The notes beneath the pieces are model-generated. The model ran no database searches and was not told the DNA's origin. It worked only from the letters and a program-made list of their open reading frames with translations. Shown here piece after piece: positions 56,212 through 64,000 of a stretch of DNA of 64,000 nt (the stretch's first letter is position 1; the number at the start of each line of letters is the position of its first letter). The stretch covers positions 31,339,001 to 31,403,000 of the forward strand of contig CM077011.1 in assembly GCA_039090855.1 (NCBI GenBank), read 5' to 3'. Source of the stretch: Macrothele yani (Eukaryota > Arthropoda > Arachnida > Araneae > Macrothelidae). The translations under genes and the position numbers were made by a program.

Positions 56212-58463
56212 GGACATGGAGACATCCAAATGGGACCACAAGTGAAATTGATTTTATTATGTGTAACAAAAAATTCGTCATAGAAGACTGCAGTGTGCTA
56301 AACAAGTTCAACACAGGTAGTGACCATAGATTGGTGAGATGTAAGATGCACCTCAACACTAAACTTGAACGTGGCAAGCTCATAAGACAAACAAAATCTA
56401 TTGACATAACCAACCTTAAAAAACACCATAATACCTTCAAGTTAGAACTGAAGAACAGGTTCTCTGCTTTAGAAGGCCTAACATCGGAAGAAGTGGACAT
56501 CTCTGAAGTTAACAGAAAAGTAACCAAAGCTCTTATGGAAACAGCAACAAAATTAGCTGGGTCTAAGAACAAGTTGCATGTGAACAAATTATCAGGAAAA
56601 ACCAAAATGTTGATGCAAAAAAAGAAGAGAGATGAGGACAACTAAAGAAGATGTGACTTCCAAAGTGGAATATATAGAGCTATGCAAGACAGTAAGAAAA
56701 AGTATCACTGAAGACGTAAGGAAATTCAACTGTGAACTAGTGAGGAAAGCAATTGAAAACAACCAAAGCCTAAAGATAGCAAAGGGACATCTCAGTAAGG
56801 GAAGAAAACAGATTATGGCACTGAGAAAAGAAGATGGTTCTGTAACAAGAAATAGAGGCGAAATTTTGACAAGAGTGAAAGATTTCTACTCCAAATTATA
56901 TGAAAGGGATGATACATGCACTCCAGACATCATGAAAGATACCAGTACCAGAGTTCCTCCAGTCCTTCCAGCAGAAGTTGCACATGCAATCAAGAACATG
57001 AAGCGAGGAAAAGCTCCAGGAGAAGATGGAATTACTGTAGACATCATACAAGAAGCAAGTGGAGAAATCGAAACAGTACTCGCCCAAATTTTCACTCGAT
57101 GCCTTAATGAAGGAAAGATTCCTGAGGATTGGAACACCGCTACAATGATCCTGCTACATAAGAAAGGTGACATTGAGGATCTCGGAAACTACAGACCTAT
57201 CAGCCTCCTATCAGTAGTTTATAAAATCTTCACTAAAGTTCTTTCACACCGCTTGAAGGTAGCACTAGACATGGCTCAACCGAGAGAACAAGCTGGATTC
57301 AGGAGTGGCTACAGCACAATAGATCATATCCACGTGCTGAGAGAACTAATTGAAAGAGCGAGGAATATGAACTTCCATTGTGCATGGCTTTTATCGATTA
57401 TGAAAAAGCCTTTGATTCGGTGAAACCATCAGCAGTTACAATGGCCCTGAAAACCTGCGGTATTGAAGATGCATACATTAATATTATTAATAACATCTAT
57501 GAAAATGCAAGTGCAAAGATTAGGCTGTTTGAAAATACAACACACGTAAAAATTGAAAGGAGCGAGACAAGGTGACACCATATCTCCGAAGCTCTTTAAT
57601 GCCACATTGGAGGGTGTTTTTCAGTCGCTGAGCTGGGAAAACAAGGGGATAAAGATTAATGGAGATTATCTAACCCACCTTCGTTTTGCTGATGACGTAG
57701 TCATTTTTGCAACTACCCCATCAGAGCTGCAGAGTATGATCCAGGAACTTGCTGACAAGAGTAAAGAAGTGGGATTAAAAATGAACTTTCAGAAGACAAA
57801 AGTGATGTTCAATGCTTTTACAAGAAATGAAGATTTATCGATTGATGGAGAAAAGCTGGAGATAACAGACACGTACGTTTATCTTGGACAGCAGATATCA
57901 AGTGAGGGTCACATTGATGAAGAAATTAATCGGCGTACAAAACTTGCCTGGAGAGCTTTTGGAAGAAACAGCATAATTTTCAAGAGCAATATGCCATTAT
58001 GTCTTAAAAGAAAAGTGTTTGATCAATGCATCCTTCCAGTGCTTACGTATGGTGCAGAGACGTGGACCTTAACTAAAGAGACATACAAAGGCTGCAGACA
58101 ACTCAAAGAAGCATGGAGAGGTGCATGCTTGGTGTAACCAGGAGAGATAAGAAGAGGAACTCGTGGATCCGAAAAATGACAAGAGTGGAAGACATCATGA
58201 TCAGAGTTAAATCCCTGAAATGGCAATGGGCTGGACATACTGCCAGAAGGACAGATCATCGATGGACAGCCGAAATTTTAGATTGGATTCCAAGGGACAG
58301 GAAAAGACCCAGAAGAAGACCACATAGGAGATGGGTGGATGAAATTCGAAAGTATGCAGGGGTGACATGGAGGAGACTGGCACAAGACAGACCGTTGTGG
58401 AGGAAACTTGGGGAGACCTTCGTCCAGCAGTGGATTGATAATGGTTGACAATGATGATGATGA

Positions 58464-58467
<4 letters not shown>
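56212..58467 (+). pseudogene. RTE-type LINE, 5'-truncated, frameshifted
   Basis: The longest LINE copy. The 5' end starts inside the AP-type endonuclease (TSEIDFIMCNKKF, then GSDHRLVRC). Reverse transcriptase blocks follow in order: KRGKAPGEDGITVDIIQEA, LHKKGDIEDLGNYRPISLL, REQAGFRSGYSTIDHIHVL, AFIDYEKAFDSV (motif A), ARQGDTISPKLFNATLEGVF (B), LRFADDVVIFA (C, catalytic FADD), YLGQQISSEGHIDEEINRR. A basic C-terminal tail (RVKSLKWQWAGHTARRTD ... WVDEIRKYAGVTWRR) follows. Frames change at about 56640, 57400, 57560 and 58120. The 3' end is (ATG)n, and the element is flanked by (TA)n on both sides, so it inserted in a TA microsatellite. Confidence 0.93.

Positions 58468-58519
<52 letters not shown>
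58468..58519. repeat. (TA)n microsatellite
   Basis: About 26 TA units directly after the LINE tail; a shorter run (56189-56211) precedes the LINE. Confidence 0.95.
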
Positions 58520-58522
<3 letters not shown>

Positions 58523-58539
58523 TACTACTACGAAATTGG

Positions 58540-58900
58540 CGGACAAGATTCGGCAAGCCAAACGTACGTTATTGCCGGCTGCCACTGCTGGGAAACTGAT
58601 TAGATTCGGCAAGCAATTACGTCACGTGATTGCCGGCTGCTACTGCCAGGAAACTGGCGGACCACATTAGGCTAGCCATCACTTATGGCACGTGCTTGCA
58701 GGACCGCTTGTGGCAGCCACTGCCTGTAATGGATAACTGATGGCCCTGCTCTGGCATATGACAACTGATGGGAGTGCCAACTGTTGGCCGGCTGCTGGCC
58801 TGTACTGCTGTCCCATGTGGTGGCCGTCAGGACATTTTATTGACGGTTGGGCAGCGGCAACATAGTGCTGGGCCACTTATGGCTTGAGTGCCCGTCAACA
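58540..58900. repeat. Diverged tandem repeat, about 56-60 bp
   Basis: gattcggcaagc is at 58547 and 58603, with a weaker third copy (cattaggctagcc, 58665), each followed by 'gccggctgc(c/t)actgc' and 'gaaactg'. Further GC-rich decayed copies seem to continue to 58900. Confidence 0.6.
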
Positions 58901-59924
58901 TTGTTTTTGCTGGGTGGCAGCTGGTGATTGCTATTCGCATGCGCAGCCGGCTGTCAACACAATTGTCACCAGCCAATCACCGGCGTGACAGCTACGTGTT
59001 TCAGAGGTGTAATCATGGTGAGATAAATGAGATGCACTTATTGTAGTTCTGGCGGCTTTGCGAAGACAGGGGCGAACGCCACCCTCGGAGTCTTTGAGGA
59101 ATAGCGAAAGGGATGAAATAAACAACGGCAGCTACCACTCCAGATCGGTAAGGTTTATATGAAACGGAAATATCTGTTTCAGCAGCATTTAAACGAGTTC
59201 TTACTGAACGGAATATTACATTTCGTACGCCTTCGGAATTGTTTCTTATGAATGCAAATATTGAGTTTTCAGTGCTTGGAACCCAACCGAATTTAAGGCA
59301 AAATATATTTTTTCTCATTGAGAAATTTCAATAGATAAGTTGATGTAGTGTATAAGTCGAGGTCCCGACTTCTAAAGAAAAAATGCCTAGTCTCATGCGC
59401 CGAAAATTACGGTATTTGGATTTGCTTATAACTTTAACCTGAAAAGTTGTCGCACGAAAGAAAAGAGCAGATGGTTTCCAAACCTCGAAAGGGTTAAGCT
59501 GAAGAATACGAGATATTATCAACTGACGTTTTAATGCCAACACGCGTATGACAGACAGGAAGGAAAGATTAAAAGGGATTAAAGGAAAGTCCGTTGTGGT
59601 CTGGCAGATGAGAGAAGATATTAAACGAAGTGGCTGGGTCAAGTAAAACAATAGCTGGAAGGAAAAATCAAGTGGTGTGTATGGAATGATGCGTTGTATT
59701 CATCAGCTAGCAAAGCAACCGCGCGTTATCTAGTGCTACACGATGCTATTTAATTAATCAGCATTATATAACATTGAAGTTCAAAGAAAATATATGCTTT
59801 GTTCACCATAGGACATTCTGTCAAGCAACAGAGGGATCATTACAAAGTAATCAACCTATTCGACGTCACACTACACCAACTGCATGCTTCTGGGGAAAAC
59901 AACGCCATATGATTCACGGAAGTA
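58901..59924. other. No identifiable gene
   Basis: Nothing recognised. Confidence 0.5.
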
Positions 59925-60740
59925 GCACCACGAATATTCTTGGACTAGCGCCACGAGGTCATACTATGCCAGCTACATATCCCATGGCTTGCAACAACGA
60001 GATCATAGTGTATCAGCTGTATGTTTCTTAGGCTAGTGCTACGAGGTCATTCTCCCAACTACACATCTCTTGGGCATGCAACACAAATCATACCCTACCA
60101 GCTGCTATTTCTTGTGTTAGTGGCGTGAGGTCACATTATAGCAGCTACATGTTTCTATGACTAGCAACTCTTCCAACTATGTACCTGTTGTGCAAGCGCC
60201 ACAAAATCACACTACACAAGTGGTAAACCCCTGAAACTATAAACGCTCTGTATTCCGTGGAATCAGCACCAAAAGATCACACTGTAACTGTTGTACGCCT
60301 TGGGACAGCTCTATGAGTTCTCACTGTACGAGCTACACGCTTCTTGGGCTTCCAACATGAGGTCATATTATCCCGGAAATATATATTTTTCTGGAGCTAG
60401 TGCTAATCAGTCATACTATACAGAAATATTGCTTTCGGTCTAACACCGCGATTTTACACTGTTCTGGATGAATGTTTGTTCGGAGAGCAACAGACGCCGA
60501 AGTATAAAAACTGTATGTTCTTGGGCTAGCGGTACGATTTATATTTATATCAGCTACACGTTTCTACGACTTGCAACACGAGGTCATATTTACTCAGGAA
60601 TATGTTTCATAAGCAACATGTGTATTCCTGGGTTAACAGGACCTCGTGTTGAAGTATAGCTACACGCGATCACACAATGCAGCTATGAGTCACATTATAC
60701 CAGTTACACGCTTTTTTGGCAAGTGACACGAGGTCTACAC
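59925..60740. repeat. Old tandem array, about 45-bp unit
   Basis: Variants of 'cttgggctagcgccacgaggtcatactataccagctacac' recur about every 43-60 bp (for example near 59940, 59985, 60031 and 60118). Strong divergence suggests an old, no longer homogenised array. Confidence 0.7.
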
Positions 60741-61439
60741 CTGTACAACGTCTGTTCGACTAAAGAAATTCATAGAAGGAGTTTTCCATTTTAGTAAGTC
60801 CCGGGTCTAGGCCATACACATTGTATGACTGATAAGCCGTTTAAATGAAACATGAGTTAATTTAAAATACATCTAGGTTTACGTCATTTTTTGTCACTGA
60901 AAGGGGCGCAGTAATCTCAAATCATCATAAAATGAAGCATCCGTTTTCGTAAGAAATTTTAGAAAGATAACTCCCATATTTGTGGTAGGAATTAGGTAAC
61001 TGTTTTTAATTTAATGAGATCAAAGCTCACAAGTGGGATCAAAATAAGACAATAATGCCGTTTTAAAGAAGTTTTATATAATTTTAAAAATGCTTGAAAG
61101 AAACTCGACTGAATTTCAATTGCCTAAATTTGGCTGTTTATGAACTTAATAAAATTTCTTCAGTGAAATGTGAACTTTGTAGTTTGTATTAAATGCGAGA
61201 ACTTCACAGTAGACAAAGTCATAATAACACAAGTAAAATGAGTTGAAGGACTGAGGCATAGCCTATAGTGATCCAGATAGCAGAAAGTCCAGCATTCTTA
61301 AGTATTCCATGAGGATTTTCATGTTTAAGACAAAAGTAACACGTGTGCCAATCCGTTAACTTTTTCAATCCTTATTAAATATGTAATTATACTGCTTTAA
61401 CAATTCTGTGCTTTTCTTCGAAGGAGAGCGGTTTTTTGC
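60741..61439. other. No identifiable gene
   Basis: Nothing recognised. Confidence 0.5.
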
Positions 61440-62080
61440 ACGTCTTGTGAAATAAAAACAAGCTTTTGGTAGCATAATGTCCGTCCGTTTGTAGATATTT
61501 ATCAGTCAAATTCGAGAAATTGTTTTTGCATTGGAAAGTCTGCAGTTTAATAACGTTGATCCACACATTTTGCTCTCTTTTCGAAGAACAACTCAGCCGC
61601 CAGAGGGTATAAATACAAATGCTATTGAATTAAAAATGTATTTAATAATATATGCTTCTAAAAATGTGGTTGAAACGATTTTTTCCCCGTCGATACGTTT
61701 TACCACGAAGAATATTTAACACATAGATTCTTCTTTAAATGATGCACAATTTTCTCGCTAGAGGGCGTAAGTTTAGGTAGCACTTTTTTAATATCTCTAC
61801 TTTTTTTTTGTGGTGGGTGCCTTTTGATTTGAAAAATTTCTTTTGCTATGAGGAACATTTTGTGTACGATTTATGTTGTTTGATAGCGCACATTTTTGCC
61901 TCTAGTGCGCAGCATATGGTTTTACCGTTTCTGAAATTTCGATTGTTGAAAACAACTCTTGCAACACTTTCATAAATTATAAAAGGATTACATACATTTT
62001 GTATTTAAATTACTGCGCAGTTTTCAGATAGGAGACGTAAATGAATTTTCATTTTCGATGATGATTTTGTTTTCTTACTA
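61440..62080. repeat. CTCF-like-core repeat units
   Basis: Cores gccgccagagggtata (61597), ctcgctagagggcgtaag (61754) and tgcctctagtgcgc (about 61897), plus a decayed 'aggagacgtaaatg' near 62025, spaced about 140-160 bp. Companion blocks 'gatatttatc', 'gatttgaaaaa' and 'gatgcacaatttt' match the other groups. Confidence 0.65.
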
Positions 62081-62294
62081 AAAATGCGCTTTGAATAATT
62101 ATTTTTATGTAGAATAGATTTCAAAAGCCTGTGCTCATTGCATTTGTCATAAATGAAGATAGGTATCACTTTTCTTCATTTCGTCAATCTCCACTTCGAG
62201 GTCACTATTAATTCGACATGTGTGATGAATCAAAAGATGTAATACGAGTTTCAACATACGTATGAAAATACACATAACCAGAACACTCAAGAGA

Positions 62295-63545
62295 CGTATA
62301 TAGCGTATTAAATCAGTTTATTTTTGTGGCGTGATAAGTACAAAGATTCGCCAAGCTTTCGCACTTTACTGGGAGGCTTTCTGAAGGCACTGGTAGACAT
62401 AAAAATGCAAGAAATTGGAACACGTAAGGAACAAAGATGACTTTTGAAAATAACGTGGGCGTATCACACGAATTTTTATCACGCAATTATACGGTGTGTC
62501 GCGATGTGTTTCAATCTTTTAATAACACATGCCAAGCTCTTGGTAGTTCAGTAGAAACTATATCATTGCACACTAGTTTGCTGGATAGGATTTCGACTGT
62601 TTCACTGATGGCAGTCTCCTTAAATTTCGTGTGAGGGACAATTCTTGTAATACTATTCCATAGTGCAGCAGCCAATGAACGCGTAACTTCTCTGGCGAGG
62701 GCTGCATTCTGCATGTCCTGGTTGACACTTCGCACGTGCTCTTTAAACCTAGTGTCCAAGGATCGCTTGGTCATTCCGATATATACCTTTTCCGTGTTGT
62801 CAGGGTATACTAACGGTATAGCGTACACACCTGCCTTTTTTTCCTCACACTGTCTCTCCTTGCAACTTGATATCATATGCAATAACGAGGTCGGGGACTT
62901 CAGTGCTATTAATATGTTGTATTTACGTAAAAAATTATTTAATCAATATGTAGAGCCTGAAACATATGTGATGGATCTTGCGAATCTCATTGTTTTACTA
63001 GGTGATTTCGTTGTTGCTGACATTATACGATTTCTTACAGTTCTGTGTATTCTGTCTATGTCATCTTTCTTATATCCAGCCTTTAGACCTTTGCTATAAA
63101 TATTATCAATTTTCTTATTATTTAGGGAGTCGGGTTTGCATACGTTATATGCTCTATAGAACCATGCTCTAAATGCAGAAAGTTTGCACTCTTTCGGGCA
63201 GTGCGAATCAGGAGGAACAAGGTTCAGTAGTGCGGTTGGTGTATAATAAACGTCAAAATCAAAGCTGGATGTTCTGTTTCTTCTGAACGCGACGTCTAGA
63301 TAATTCAACGCCCCATCTACTTCAAGCTCTATGGTGAACTTTATCGTATTGTGTAGTTTGTTTATCTTGTGCATGAAATCATTTAATTCATCTGCTCCTT
63401 GTTCAAATATGAAGAATATGTCGTCAGCGTAGCGGATCCACACTCGGGGTTTCTTGATACAATTTAGAAAGATGAGATCTTCTAGCGGTCTAAGCACTGC
63501 TTCCGCAAGGACTCAAGTTAGAAGTGAACCCATCGGTGCTCCTTT
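62295..63545 (-). pseudogene. Penelope-like element: RT and GIY-YIG endonuclease
   Basis: Reverse strand. RT end: GAPMGSLL near 63535, then LRPLEDLIF and WIRYADDIFFIF (catalytic YADD) near 63430-63480. A linker follows, including SHCPKECKLSAFRAWFYRA. The C-terminal GIY-YIG endonuclease is at 62882-62511: AGVYAIPLVYPDNTEKVYIG, then MTKRSLDTRFKEHVRSV. RT followed by GIY-YIG is diagnostic of Penelope-like elements. A frame change lies at about 62940 and a stop near 63510. The 5' part is missing beyond 63545. The 3' tail (62295-62410) matches each arm of the palindrome at 29181-29512. Confidence 0.9.
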
Positions 63546-64000
63546 TACGTTACGTTACACATAACCAGAGTTGTATAAAAATAAAATGTATCTGCGTACA
63601 CAACCATTGAAACAGAAAACTTGCTGCAAACCTGCGAAAAGCGAACCACGAAAAGAATAGAATAAGATAATTTAAGGAAACATCGATAAAACAATAAGTA
63701 ATTATTATTAGAACATTACAGATTCCAGAGAGGGCAAAAGTACATTGCTACTGAATGCGCAGAAATGTATGTAATATGGATCTTTAGGCCAAAACTTCAA
63801 AATATTGGATTATGAACCTTATCAAAACAAGCGACTAATTAAAGGAAGTTTTTATATCTAGAAAAGCAGTGTCATTAGTGAACCTTCAAAAATTATACAC
63901 TGCCGGACAATTGCTAATAACGGATGACAATAGCAACGATAGCAACCTTAAAATGGAAGGCAGGAAAATGTGGAAATTAGCATAAGTGCGGGATACAGTA
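63546..64000. other. No identifiable gene
   Basis: AT-rich. The last bases (from about 63895, acactgccggacaattgc) look like the outer end of a Tc1-type terminal repeat, but its partner would lie outside the window. Confidence 0.4.

Overview
This window is eukaryotic, AT-rich, non-coding DNA made mostly of transposable elements and tandem repeats. I found no convincing host gene, exon set, rRNA or functional tRNA. The mix (Tc1 and mariner relatives, hAT, a PIF/Harbinger-like MITE, a TTAA-flanked foldback element, RTE-type LINEs, Ty1/copia, a GIY-YIG Penelope-like element and tRNA-derived SINEs) suggests a large arthropod genome, probably an insect or arachnid. The species cannot be told from sequence alone.

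Layout. 0-2 kb: a tRNA-derived SINE, then a hAT MITE (598-1765) holding two more SINEs. 2.7-4 kb: an RTE LINE tail and a Tc1 scrap. 5.1-6.9 kb: a mariner split by a solo LTR. 8.9-11.5 kb: a 5'-truncated copia element. 12-13.4 kb: a SINE and a broken DUF4817-type transposase. 14.6-15.0 kb: a diverged tRNA-bearing terminal-repeat element. 15.1-16.6 kb: a two-monomer tandem array. 17.7-21.7 kb: mariner remnant, repeat units carrying a CTCF-like core, and a hAT element with 8-bp TSDs. 21.7-26.9 kb: SINEs and two Tc1-like elements, one with an open 340-codon transposase. 28-31.4 kb: Harbinger MITE, a large Penelope-end palindrome, and a hAT carrying a TRIM. 32-38 kb: mariner, hAT, TRIM, Tc1 and mariner again. 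38.5-40.5 kb: a mariner remnant whose last codons became a 111-bp tandem array. 40.5-46.7 kb: LINE, Tc1, mariner. 46.8-49.1 kb: an 85-bp satellite. 49-64 kb: foldback element, dispersed repeats, TRIM, Tc1, RTE LINE, minor arrays and a Penelope-like element.

The most interesting system is a small LTR-type element (TRIM) of about 588 bp. It has three two-LTR copies (30300-30888, 34427-35014, 53431-54008) and one solo LTR (48440-48601), all with exact 4-bp target duplications. It has a tRNA-Lys primer-binding site and a polypurine tract, but no coding capacity. Each 163-bp LTR carries a tRNA-like domain with good Pol III A and B boxes. The sense strand of the three two-LTR copies has no run of four T, so a Pol III transcript could cross the element. 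A divergent relative with the same architecture lies at 14584-15022. The design resembles plant Cassandra elements, which carry 5S rRNA in the LTR, but uses a tRNA-like promoter instead.

Nesting gives a relative chronology: SINEs inside hAT and Tc1, TRIMs inside hAT and tandem repeats, and a solo LTR inside mariner.
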